A stretch of 64,000 bases of DNA from NCBI RefSeq assembly GCF_003071345.1, contig NZ_QCYK01000001.1, positions 2,364,334 through 2,428,333 on the forward strand, written 5' to 3'. Below, piece after piece: positions 1 to 8,430 of this stretch. Origin of the DNA: Chitinophaga parva. Lineage in GTDB: Bacteria > Bacteroidota > Bacteroidia > Chitinophagales > Chitinophagaceae. Every line of letters starts with the position of its first letter. Position 1 is the first letter of the stretch. The translations under genes and the position numbers were made by a program. The notes beneath the pieces are model-generated. The model was not told the DNA's origin, ran no database searches, and saw only the letters and a list, made by a program, of their open reading frames with translations.

Positions 1-437
1 ATCATGCTGGCATCCGCAATGCCGCCGATGAACTCCATGAACTGGGTTGCGTGTACAATGGTGAAAGGAATACCGGAGTTGCGGATCAGTGTTTCCTGGG
101 CCACTTTGGCACGGAAATAACCATTGTCCGGCATGCGTTCTACCCCCACGATGGAGAGGGCCACGTGTTTTTTTACGCTGGCTTTCAGTGCGGCCTTCAG
201 CACGTTGGCGGTAGAGGTTTTGAAGAAATTCATAACGGCGCTGTCTTCAAAAGAAGGAGCGTTGGCCACGTCCACGGTAATGTCTGCTCCCTGCAGCACC
301 TGGTCCAGCCCTTCGCCGGTGAGGGTGTCTACACCGGAAGAGGGGGATGCGGCAATGGCTTCATGTCCAAGTTGGGTGAGTTTGTTGACTACCTGTGAGC
401 CGATACGGCCACTTCCGCCAATTACTACAATTTTCAT
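1..437 (-). CDS. SDR/NmrA-like NAD(P)-binding oxidoreductase (3' end outside window)
   Basis: The minus strand is open from an ATG at 437 to the window edge, so the C-terminus is missing. The protein begins MKIVVIGGSGRIGS, a beta-strand followed by a glycine-rich GxxGxxG dinucleotide-binding turn, typical of atypical short-chain dehydrogenases of the NmrA/NAD(P)H-binding type. Further on it reads ALSIVGVERMPDNGYFRAK and then a strand ending in VHATQFMEF, both usual in this family. These proteins act in the cytoplasm as oxidoreductases or NAD(P)-sensing proteins; the substrate cannot be told. The family call is firm, the function is not. Confidence 0.8.
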   Translation of the reverse strand, partial: MKIVVIGGSGRIGSQVVNKLTQLGHEAIAASPSSGVDTLTGEGLDQVLQGADITVDVANAPSFEDSAVMNFFKTSTANVLKAALKASVKKHVALSIVGVERMPDNGYFRAKVAQETLIRNSGIPFTIVHATQFMEFIGGIADASM

Positions 438-725
438 ACGTTGGTTGTTTAAAGTGCGTTAACACCAGGTTTAAAAATGCATTCAAATAAAACGGCGCCG
501 TGCGTTGGAACTGAGCTTCAACGCATATCAGGTCCCCGTTGTGCCATGCGGTTTACAACCCGCGTGCCTGAGATGTAAGGTATTGATATACAGATTGTTG
601 AGTAGTAGACGATATTTCGGATGCCACTGCTGGTCGTGGATACGCTTTGGAGGTGGCGAAATAAAGTGGGATGTAGTACTTTACTATCCTGCATTACATT
701 TAACCATCTGCAAATTTCCTCTCCC

Positions 726-1211
726 ATGTTCACCGAAAAAGAAATACTGGACCAACTGGATGAACCCTTCCTCGATCTGCATGCGCCTTCCGGCCCACCC
801 TGGCTGGTGCCTCCAAGGGCACGGTCCCAACATACCTTCATGCTGGACCTGGAGCACGGCTATTTTGAAACAGCCGGCAGTTACATCCACCTCTTTGCAG
901 ATGAAGAACGCTGGGCCATTGTGATGGAGAAGACCGGTTACAACAACCGTAGTGATTATATTGAATCGGAGCTCGTATACTTTGGCAATTGCGTGGCGCA
1001 GGTTGGTGAATACAACATGTTGATGCTGCCTCTGATCGATACCTGGTTGCCGGACGATCTTCCATCGCTGGCCAGCATTGGCCATTTTCATTATGAAAGC
1101 GTGTACCAACCGGAAGTGCCGCCCAGTGCACAGGAAACTTACCAACGGTACATGGCTATGATAACCTCAAAGAATTTTATGCCCCTATACACAACCGGAT
1201 GCATCGTTTAA
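726..1211 (+). CDS. DUF7003-like protein, probably frameshifted near its 3' end
   Basis: I chose the ATG at 726 because the protein then starts MFTEKEILDQLDEPF, the usual start of DUF7003-type proteins; the frame is open further upstream but that part looks like non-coding sequence. The core has LDLEHGYFETAGSYIHLF and ERWAIVMEKTGYNNRS, a small alpha/beta protein of unknown function. About 161 residues are in frame. The last 16 codons look unnatural. From about 1152 a neighbouring frame gives YDNLKEFYAPIHNRMHRLK and stays open to a stop at 1256-1258, so a one-base indel near 1150 is likely. Family recognition is moderate and no role is proposed. Confidence 0.55.
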   Translation: MFTEKEILDQLDEPFLDLHAPSGPPWLVPPRARSQHTFMLDLEHGYFETAGSYIHLFADEERWAIVMEKTGYNNRSDYIESELVYFGNCVAQVGEYNMLMLPLIDTWLPDDLPSLASIGHFHYESVYQPEVPPSAQETYQRYMAMITSKNFMPLYTTGCIV

Positions 1212-1258
1212 AGACCCTGATACCAGGCTTACACTTTGCTGAGCGCCAGTGTTATTGA

Positions 1259-1835
1259 CCAATGCGAGCCCCCGGAGATCCGGATTAAATTTTTTAATAA
1301 CGACTTTTCACATGCTTTCCGCATGTGTAGTGGAGGAATGGATGTAAATGGAAAACCAGGCAGGGCGGAGCGCATTATCGCTCTTATTGACTTCCGTCTT
1401 CATTCTCCTTCAATATACAATAAATAAGGAATCCTGCCTACATAATGAAAGCGTATACAACACCTATAATCTTTAACACTGCATTCAGGTGGCAGTATTC
1501 AATATTGACTAATTACGGGCACTGGCGGCAGCCAAAACATCTCTGCACATTAAAATAGCATTAAGCAAAATCAGTAGTTGGCAAACCTATCTTGTAAAAA
1601 AAGTGGATTTTTCTTTTTTTATTCAATTTTTTTCTACCTTCATTACGCACTTGCTAGTGTTGTTTAGACCATCGGTTACTCTTAACGTCTGTTGTTTCGT
1701 TGTTGTTCAGCTCCTGTCGAGAACGTTATTCTTCAACCTGTCAGGCCTATTTCGATCAAACGCTCAGGTATCTTTACTGTATAATGTCAACCATTGAACA
1801 GGCGCCGGCCATGCCGGACCTGAACAGTATATTGT
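1259..1835. other. Long intergenic stretch, no supported gene
   Basis: Only short AT-rich open frames occur here, with no recognisable protein. Around 1600-1640 there is a run of T-rich sequence. The stretch may hold leader and promoter for the following TraB/GumN gene, but no clear -7 box can be assigned. Confidence 0.5.
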
Positions 1836-2753
1836 TTGTGTATGAGACTATGCATCGTCCTGTTATTCCTTCATATTTTCTGTGCCATAAACGCTTCTGT
1901 GTTTGCGATGAACGGTACTGTTGATTCTACCTTTAAACGCCAACATACGATCGCCTGGAAGGTAACGGGTAAACAATTGCAGCATCCCGGCTACCTGATC
2001 GGCACCTGCCATGCGGTAGGAAAGTCTTTCCTGGACAGCATTCCTGCCATCAGAGCCATTTTACAACAATCGCGTTGCCTGTTAACGGAACTATATCCAT
2101 CTGATAATAGCGACGGTGTTACAACCACTACAGACATCCAGGCATTGCCACTGCTGGACAAGCGGCAGTATGCACTCATGGATTCTTTCTTCAAGGCCAC
2201 CGCTGGCCCTACAGAAGGCCTGGACAACCCGGACGTGCTGCACATATCGGTCTATGATTTCATTGGCGGCATCCGCGAAATGTTGTTACGCAGGTCTGGT
2301 ACGGCCGCCTTTGCACAAATGGACCGCGAACTTTATGAGTCGTTTCATGCAGCCGCGAAAGCAACGTATGCACTGGAGAAGGCAACAGACCTGTATTTTA
2401 GGCCGGGCGACACCGTTGCTGCAAAGGCTTTGCTGGACCGGTACATCAGCACGGTAAGCCAGTGGGACGAGTGGGACATTTCCAATCCGCAATCTGACAT
2501 CGCAAAATTTATAAAACGGTACAAAACACTGCAGCTGGACTACCAGCTCAGCGCTACAGAACCCACAGCACTTTCACAACAATTCTCAAAAACGATTGCC
2601 AACAGAAATAAAAACTGGCTGCCAAAGATAGAGCACTATATGCAGCAGCAACCCACTGTAGTAGCGGTAGGCTTTTACCATCTTGCCTTTACGACCGGTC
2701 TTATCAACCTTCTTCGTGCAGACGGTTACAACGTAACGCCCGTCGCGCTTTAA
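1836..2753 (+). CDS. TraB/GumN family protein
   Basis: About 305 residues with an N-terminal signal peptide (MRLCIVLLFLHIFCA), so it is exported. The start may be the ATG at 1836 or the one two codons later (1842), which gives a more usual signal peptide. Family marks are YLIGTCHAVG near the N-terminus (the GTxH motif), the late NRNKNWLPKIEHYM segment, and the C-terminal VVAVGFYHLAF...GLINLLRADGYNV. This layout is that of TraB/PrgY/GumN proteins, related to erythromycin-esterase/ChaN-like folds and often proposed to be metal-dependent hydrolases. The substrate is unknown. Its stop codon overlaps the start of the next small gene by one base (taATG), suggesting translational coupling. Confidence 0.85.
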   Translation: MCMRLCIVLLFLHIFCAINASVFAMNGTVDSTFKRQHTIAWKVTGKQLQHPGYLIGTCHAVGKSFLDSIPAIRAILQQSRCLLTELYPSDNSDGVTTTTDIQALPLLDKRQYALMDSFFKATAGPTEGLDNPDVLHISVYDFIGGIREMLLRRSGTAAFAQMDRELYESFHAAAKATYALEKATDLYFRPGDTVAAKALLDRYISTVSQWDEWDISNPQSDIAKFIKRYKTLQLDYQLSATEPTALSQQFSKTIANRNKNWLPKIEHYMQQQPTVVAVGFYHLAFTTGLINLLRADGYNVTPVAL

Positions 2754-3124
2754 TGGGAATGTCTGATCTCGACCATAAATACCGTACAGAGGAAAAAGAT
2801 CTACGGGCAGCCATCAGGGCAGAAGCCAAAAAGATCAGGGGCGTGACAGCGGAATGGGAAAATCTTTACGTACTGCGGTCGCCGGTTAATGGAAGGCTCT
2901 CATTCTTTAAAATCCTGACTACCCTGGAACAAAAAATGGCGGCGCTGCTGCACTACACCACGGAGTGGAAGCGCCTTTTCGGCGAGTCGCCGGATGACAT
3001 GCTGGCAATGCTGAAGCTCAATATGGACCAGGAATTTACCAGGAACATTATTGGGAATACCTGTTTGCCGGCCAGGCGACCTGGATCAAACATGCTCTGG
3101 CGGTTTAATGCCACAACGCGTTAG
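2753..3124 (+). CDS. Small unknown protein, probably frameshifted at a T run
   Basis: The gene starts on the last base of the upstream stop codon. As read, it gives 123 charged residues (MGMSDLDHKYRTEEKDLRAA...), probably helical and cytoplasmic, in no family I recognise. The final 28 residues (from EFTRNIIGNT) look out of frame. If the three-T run at 3035-3037 had one more T, the reading would be EFYQEHYWEYLFAGQ followed by ATWIKHALAV and a stop at 3106-3108, a much more protein-like end. Either the gene carries a frameshift or one base was lost in sequencing. Confidence 0.5.
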   Translation: MGMSDLDHKYRTEEKDLRAAIRAEAKKIRGVTAEWENLYVLRSPVNGRLSFFKILTTLEQKMAALLHYTTEWKRLFGESPDDMLAMLKLNMDQEFTRNIIGNTCLPARRPGSNMLWRFNATTR

Positions 3125-3311
3125 TCTATAATATATTATTCATAATATCACCAGTGTTTCCAAAACATATACCAACCCAACCAATGATAAGTTGCGTTGT
3201 TTGCTGGTGTCAATTTGTAAAGCTGTCCACCTATTGGGCCGGTGTTTCCCATTTGCTCAAAGTGGAAAATTTTCTGCTACAATACAGAAAATTTTCACGA
3301 CGTATACTTAA

Positions 3312-3349
3312 ACAAAAAAGTGGCTGCATCTTTTTTGATGCAGCCACTT
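3312..3349 (-). terminator. Rho-independent terminator of the GH16 gene
   Basis: A perfect 13-bp inverted repeat (AAGTGGCTGCATC / GATGCAGCCACTT, 3318-3330 and 3337-3349) with a six-base loop lies 43 bp past the GH16 stop. On the minus strand it is followed by a T run. Confidence 0.85.
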
Positions 3350-3391
3350 CATATGCTGTAAACCAGCCGGGGTGGTCAATAAACGCCTTCG

Positions 3392-6300
3392 TTAACGCTT
3401 GATCACCTTGAACGTTGTCGCCTGCCGTTCATTCTCTAACTTCAGCAGGTACATCCCTACCGGCACGCTCCCAATATTCTGGCTGATCCGTGTCTGCCCT
3501 TTCACATTCCATCTGCGGATCACCTTTCCCTGCATATCCACCAGCGAAAGTATTTTATACACCGGCTCTTTCACCTGCAGTGTGATCTGCCCGTTGGTAG
3601 GATTGGGATACAACGTTACGTTGTTCTTGTCCGCCGTTTCCACTACCGGTTTTAATTGGCTGTAAGCCGCCATCATAGCCTGCGATACGGCAGGGCTATC
3701 GGGTGGTGCCACCGCACAGTTGCTGATGCTGAACCAGTTGAATTTGAAATTACCGGATTGCACGTGGATGCCGGTATAGCTCAGCGCCGGCAACGTGATG
3801 GTGTCTGTTATCGTCTGCCATTTACCACCGGTGTTCGGAATATCATACACGCCAAAGTTATAGCCGCTATGGCCTACCCACAGCTTGGAGGCTACGGTGG
3901 ATGATACGCGGAAGCTGATGGTGTAACGGCCTGCCACGGGCACTACGAGCGTGCTGTAGGCAAACCAGTCATTCGTCCACAGGTTCGTGTAGTCTTTGCC
4001 ACCCCCCACATCCGTACAGTTTTCCAGGTACGGGTTGGAAGACTTGTTAGAGGCGCTTTCCGCTTCATATTTATGGTCTACTGTACAAGTATAAGCCGTG
4101 GTCACTACCGCGCTGGCACTGATGGCGCCTTGTGATACGGTGACACTGTCTGTGCCCGGGGTGCTGCCGGCGGTGAAAACACCGGTGTTCGAGATCGTAT
4201 TACCAGCATTGTCTACTGTCCACACGGGCGTGAATGCCAATACGCTGTCACGCTGGTCGTAACCAATGGCGGTGAACTGCTGGGAGGCACCTACCGGCAC
4301 AGTTACAGTATCTGGCGCCAGCGTAATGCGGGTCAGCACCGGCAGTGCGGTCACATGTGCGGTAGCCGTATCGGTGATGCCGGCTTCTGTAGCGGTGATC
4401 GTAAAATTGCCGGGCGCGGTGGCGGTAAATGCGCCGGTGCTGCTGATGCTGGCGCCCGTGCCGGATACAGACCATGTGGGGGATACGATGAACACACTGC
4501 TATCCTGTCCGCGGCCACTGGCGGTGAACTGTTGTATATCCCCGGTGTGCAGGTTCACCGTGGCGGGTTGTACATCCAGTTGTGCCAGTGTAATGGAGTC
4601 TGCGCGCACAAAGCGCAGCCAGTTGAAGTTCCAGCCATCTTTGTTGGCCTGTATGCGGATGGTTTTGTTGCCTGCCGGTAATTGGATGGGCAGGGAGGTC
4701 ACCGTTTCCCAGTTCTGCCATCCGCCGCTGGCGGGCAGTGCCACGGTTTGCAGGGTTACAGCATCCATCATGATGTTGAGGCTCGACAAGCTGTTGGCCG
4801 CCACGCGGAACTGGATGCGATAGGCACCGCTATCCGGTACGGCGATGTCGTACTCGAACCAGGTGCCGGTGCCAATGTAGCTTACATCTGCACCACCGCC
4901 CACATCGGCCGTGGTTTCTGTGCAACAGGCATTGCTGTTACCAAATTGTTCGGCTTCAATTTTTGCGGGAATGGGTTTGTACGTCGCGGTCCTGGGCGTG
5001 GCATAGGCCACGGCAGTTTTGGTTACGCCGTTCACCGTGGCGGTGGCAGTGATGGTGGCGCTGTCATGCAGCGTGGCCAGGCCTGTTGTCGTAATGCTGT
5101 TGCCCGTTCCGGTAATGCTCCATACCGGTGTGATGTTCATGGGAAAGCCGTTCTGATCCAGCGCTTTGGCGGTATACTGCTGGGTAATGCCCGGCAGGAA
5201 AGAGATCGTGGCGGGTGTGAGGGTTACGGTATCCAGCACCGGCGTGCCCAGGCCTTTCTGGTAAACATGCACATAGTCTACCAGCATACTGTCTGGCCAG
5301 TCTGCATCCACGATGGTGCCGCCCATACCGCCACCTATGGAGATATTCAGGATCAGGAAAAACTTCTGGTCAAAGGGCCAGTCTTTCCAGTCGGTATGGG
5401 GGTTCGGGTAGGTGAGCACGTGGAGGTTGTCGTACCTGAATTCAATGGAATCGGCATTCCATTCCATGCTGTATACGTGGTACACCGTATCTACATCGGG
5501 TATTACTTTGGATGCGGACACCTGGCCCCCGTTGGTCCAGTTGCGGTTTTGGGTATGCACGGTGGATAACACTGTACCGAAGTTGTTGCCTACATGTTCC
5601 ATTATATCCAGTTCCCCGCTCTTGGGCCAGGCGCCATATGCGCTGGTGGTGGGCATCAGCCAGATGGCCGGCCACGAGCCGCGTGCGCGGGGCAGCCTGG
5701 CCCTTACATCTACTTTGCCATATTGGAAATCCACTTTGTTCTGCGTGATCAGGCGGGCGGAAGACCATGGCTCAGTGGTAGTTCCATTGGGATAATCCTT
5801 TTTACCGGTGATCACCAGGTGGCCATTTCTTACGCGGGCATTGTCATGCGTGGCGTCGGTGTACACCTCCTGCTCCCCATTGATCCATCCTTTGGGCTGT
5901 GGGTCTATTTTCCATTTATTCACATCCGGCACACCGTCTATGCTGAATTCCTCATCAAAGATCATGGTCCAGTTAGGGTTCCCCTGGAACACTACGTTCC
6001 CTCTTGCCGTATAGGCGCTGGCGTTAGCACTGTCCAGTTCCTGGCCGGCGATGGTGAGTTTCAGGATGGCCCTCGAATAATTAACGGGTGAATTGCCGCT
6101 TAAGGAAAGTAGGGCCGTAGTGTCATTTACCCGCGTCACATGGCTGATGCTTACGCCGGAGGGTAGGTTGGTGGCCGTCCAGCCGGCAGGGTGCAGGGTA
6201 TCGGCAAACGAGCCTCCATGTACCGTAGCGGTAAGCACGGCGCCGTTTTCCTGGCCCATGGCTATGCTGGTATCTTTGAGGGTAATGGCAGTAGGATTGG

Positions 6301-6838
6301 GCCCTTCTACCAGGTCAAAGTACAGGATGCCATTGGCTTTTTTGCCATCAATGAAATGCACCTCTATGCGGTTAAAATTGGTCCGCGTTTTCACGCTGGA
6401 GAAGTCGTACGTGGCTTGCTCCCATGTGTTGATGTGACTTGCCTTGTAGGTAAAGTACACCGCGGTGGCGTAGTCGTTGTTGTGCTGCAGTTTGAACATG
6501 ATCTCATCCTGGGTGCTGGCATACACCAGCATGCGGAACTTACTGTTGGTAGAGAGATCAAAGGAATCAGAGAGGGTACAACCTGCGGTCATGTACTCAA
6601 AGCAGGTGGTGTCTTTGGTGAATTTGGCCACCAGCGGGCTGGTATTAAGGCCGGAAGGATTGGGATTGGCCACGCCAAATTGTACTTTGCCGGTTGCATT
6701 GTCGCCGGCATAGTAAGTCCATCTGCTGGAGCAGGGCCCGTGGCCTTCCATGTCATCGAGCAGGAGGTATTGTGCCTGCAGCCTGCCACATACGAGCACG
6801 CCGAGGAGCAACACAAAAAGTGTAGCGATGTTTTTCAT
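3392..6838 (-). CDS. Secreted multimodular GH16 beta-glucanase with T9SS sorting domain
   Basis: A 1148-residue protein with signal peptide (MKNIATLFVLLLGVLVC). Order: N-terminal beta-sandwich probably for carbohydrate binding (about 24-185), an Ig-like linker, GH16 catalytic domain (about 288-528), Ig-like domain, CBM6-like module (about 622-746, IEAEQFG...FNWLRFVRA), two Ig-like domains, a second CBM6-like module (YEAES...FKFNWFSIS), and a C-terminal T9SS sorting domain (LYPNPTNGQITLQV...GMYLLKLE). The GH16 motif GELDIMEHVG supplies nucleophile E409 and acid/base E414; this form is typical of laminarinase/lichenase-type members acting on beta-1,3- or beta-1,3/1,4-glucans. The protein should be released or anchored at the cell surface through type IX secretion. 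It is the last gene of the PUL, feeding oligosaccharides to the SusC/SusD pair upstream. Exact linkage specificity is inference. Confidence 0.93.
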   Translation of the reverse strand: MKNIATLFVLLLGVLVCGRLQAQYLLLDDMEGHGPCSSRWTYYAGDNATGKVQFGVANPNPSGLNTSPLVAKFTKDTTCFEYMTAGCTLSDSFDLSTNSKFRMLVYASTQDEIMFKLQHNNDYATAVYFTYKASHINTWEQATYDFSSVKTRTNFNRIEVHFIDGKKANGILYFDLVEGPNPTAITLKDTSIAMGQENGAVLTATVHGGSFADTLHPAGWTATNLPSGVSISHVTRVNDTTALLSLSGNSPVNYSRAILKLTIAGQELDSANASAYTARGNVVFQGNPNWTMIFDEEFSIDGVPDVNKWKIDPQPKGWINGEQEVYTDATHDNARVRNGHLVITGKKDYPNGTTTEPWSSARLITQNKVDFQYGKVDVRARLPRARGSWPAIWLMPTTSAYGAWPKSGELDIMEHVGNNFGTVLSTVHTQNRNWTNGGQVSASKVIPDVDTVYHVYSMEWNADSIEFRYDNLHVLTYPNPHTDWKDWPFDQKFFLILNISIGGGMGGTIVDADWPDSMLVDYVHVYQKGLGTPVLDTVTLTPATISFLPGITQQYTAKALDQNGFPMNITPVWSITGTGNSITTTGLATLHDSATITATATVNGVTKTAVAYATPRTATYKPIPAKIEAEQFGNSNACCTETTADVGGGADVSYIGTGTWFEYDIAVPDSGAYRIQFRVAANSLSSLNIMMDAVTLQTVALPASGGWQNWETVTSLPIQLPAGNKTIRIQANKDGWNFNWLRFVRADSITLAQLDVQPATVNLHTGDIQQFTASGRGQDSSVFIVSPTWSVSGTGASISSTGAFTATAPGNFTITATEAGITDTATAHVTALPVLTRITLAPDTVTVPVGASQQFTAIGYDQRDSVLAFTPVWTVDNAGNTISNTGVFTAGSTPGTDSVTVSQGAISASAVVTTAYTCTVDHKYEAESASNKSSNPYLENCTDVGGGKDYTNLWTNDWFAYSTLVVPVAGRYTISFRVSSTVASKLWVGHSGYNFGVYDIPNTGGKWQTITDTITLPALSYTGIHVQSGNFKFNWFSISNCAVAPPDSPAVSQAMMAAYSQLKPVVETADKNNVTLYPNPTNGQITLQVKEPVYKILSLVDMQGKVIRRWNVKGQTRISQNIGSVPVGMYLLKLENERQATTFKVIKR

Positions 6839-6860
6839 AACGTTTCGTTTATCAGGATGA

Positions 6861-6893
6861 AGAAAAGCCAGCGCAGTGGGTGACTGCGCTGGC
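6861..6893 (-). terminator. Hairpin terminator/attenuator between susD and GH16
   Basis: A perfect 10-bp inverted repeat GCCAGCGCAG / CTGCGCTGGC (6867-6876, 6884-6893) with a 7-nt loop lies between the SusD stop and the GH16 start. On the minus strand it is followed by TTTTCTT. It may end part of the susCD transcripts, or protect the susCD mRNA 3' end, so that the enzyme is made at a lower level than the importer. Confidence 0.65.
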
Positions 6894-6951
6894 AGGTTAT
6901 TATGGATAAATGGATGTTTGCATGGGGATACTGTTGTAAAGAAAGTTTATG

Positions 6952-8400
6952 CTACAGGTTTGGGTTCACGGCGGCGTCTACACCGGGTACGGGCATCCAG
7001 TAGTCCGCCTGGGTAATGGTACCATTGGGCTGCAGGTCTGCGGGGTCTTTGTCCGCATTGGCGGCAGCCACCAGGTCCAGTCTCACGAGGTCAAACCAGC
7101 GGTTCCATTCACCGGCAAATTCCCAGGCCCTTTCCTGCACCACGGCGGCTGCAAAATCGGCGCCGGACAGGCCTTTGGGGAGATCTGCAAGGCCGGCACG
7201 CTGGCGCACTGCATTCACGGCAGCATAGGCCTCATCACTGGGTGTACCGGTGGCCCTGGCCTGTGCTTCCGCATAAATGAGCAGCACGTGCGCATAGCGC
7301 AGCATGATCACCGGGTTGTTAGACATATAAGTGGCTTTGTCGCCGGCCTGCTGTATGGTGAACTTTTTATAGTAGGGATGCTTGGTAGTAGTAGACTGCC
7401 AGGGAATGGTGTTGCCATTCACTACAAATTCCGTGGAGAATGTATCATCCTTGCGCGGGCCAGCCGGGAAGTTGTTAAAGAACTTCAGTTCCGGGAAAAA
7501 GTCGCTCCAGCCACCCTGGTCTTCCGGCATGGTAGACAGGCCGTAGAAAGAGTTATAGGTAGACCATTGCCCGCGGGTGAACAGTGCAAATACATCTTCC
7601 ACCGTACCGCCTACAAAGATCTTCAGGAAGCCGCCCTGGTACAGGTCAAAGCCGTAGGCGCCCTTGTTATCGATCACCTCTTTGGCCTTGGCGGCGGCCA
7701 GTGCATACTTTGAGTTGTCTTTCAGGGGCCAGCCGGCTTCTGTGAGGTACACATCTGCCAGCAGCGCTTTCACGGAGCCTTTGTTGGGCCGTCCCGGATC
7801 GCGTTTGGTGTTGGGTACCCATTCTTCCGCGTGGGCCAGGTCTGCTTCTATCAGCTTATAAATATCGGCAGGCTGGCTTTTGGTGAGGTGCAGGTAATCC
7901 GGTGAATAGATCTCAGACGGGATGATGGGCACCGGGCCCCACAGGCGGGTGAGCCAGTAGTAGCAAAGCGCGCGCAGGAAATAGGCTTCACCCACAATGG
8001 TATGGATAGTGGTTTCCGTACCATCCTGCACCTGGTCATAATTGTTGATGATATTTGTAGTGGACTGGATGGTTTTGTAACAACCCAGCCAGATGGGCGT
8101 CATCCTGCTGTTGAGCGAGGTAACATTAAAGCGGTCAAACTCGCGGAACTCTTCTTTGTTGGAGCCGGGATGCGTGGTAAGGTCATCGCCTCCCATGGTC
8201 ATGGCTATCTGTGACACGGTGGTAAAGCCGCTGGTCCAGGGCACCATCAGGCTGCCGTAAGCACCGGTGAGGGCAGATTCCAGGCCGGCCTGGCTGCTCA
8301 ATGCAGCATCACCGCCCACCAGTCCTTTAGGATGTTCCGTAAGCTCCTGTTTACAGCCAGCTGCCAGGAGCAGGCAAACCACCAGGTATATCTTTTTCAT
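6952..8400 (-). CDS. SusD/RagB-like glycan-binding lipoprotein
   Basis: 482 residues beginning MKKIYLVVCLLLAAGCKQEL, a signal peptide with lipobox AAGC and lipidated Cys16. The body is a SusD/RagB tetratricopeptide-type fold: an early SALTGAYGSL segment, YFLRALCYYWLTRLWGPVP (TPR helix followed by the usual W/Y-G-x-P turn), and a late YAEAQARATG...AVNAVRQRAG region followed by VVQERAWEFAGEWNRWFDLVR. It is anchored at the outer surface and acts as the lid of the SusC transporter encoded 30 bp upstream, capturing oligosaccharides. Together with the downstream GH16 gene, a beta-glucan ligand is likely. Length is near normal for the family. Confidence 0.95.
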   Translation of the reverse strand: MKKIYLVVCLLLAAGCKQELTEHPKGLVGGDAALSSQAGLESALTGAYGSLMVPWTSGFTTVSQIAMTMGGDDLTTHPGSNKEEFREFDRFNVTSLNSRMTPIWLGCYKTIQSTTNIINNYDQVQDGTETTIHTIVGEAYFLRALCYYWLTRLWGPVPIIPSEIYSPDYLHLTKSQPADIYKLIEADLAHAEEWVPNTKRDPGRPNKGSVKALLADVYLTEAGWPLKDNSKYALAAAKAKEVIDNKGAYGFDLYQGGFLKIFVGGTVEDVFALFTRGQWSTYNSFYGLSTMPEDQGGWSDFFPELKFFNNFPAGPRKDDTFSTEFVVNGNTIPWQSTTTKHPYYKKFTIQQAGDKATYMSNNPVIMLRYAHVLLIYAEAQARATGTPSDEAYAAVNAVRQRAGLADLPKGLSGADFAAAVVQERAWEFAGEWNRWFDLVRLDLVAAANADKDPADLQPNGTITQADYWMPVPGVDAAVNPNL

Positions 8401-8430
8401 GTAAGGTCGTTTAGTCGTTTGCGTTATAGT

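Noticed and set aside
1603..1797. Short plus-strand open frame rich in Phe/Leu
   Set aside because: AT-rich intergenic sequence; looks like a membrane helix only because of T-rich codons. No start signal or homology seen.
4682..5569. Plus-strand open frame of 295 codons opposite the GH16 gene
   Set aside because: Antisense shadow; rich in Gly/His/Val as expected from complementing the GH16 codons.
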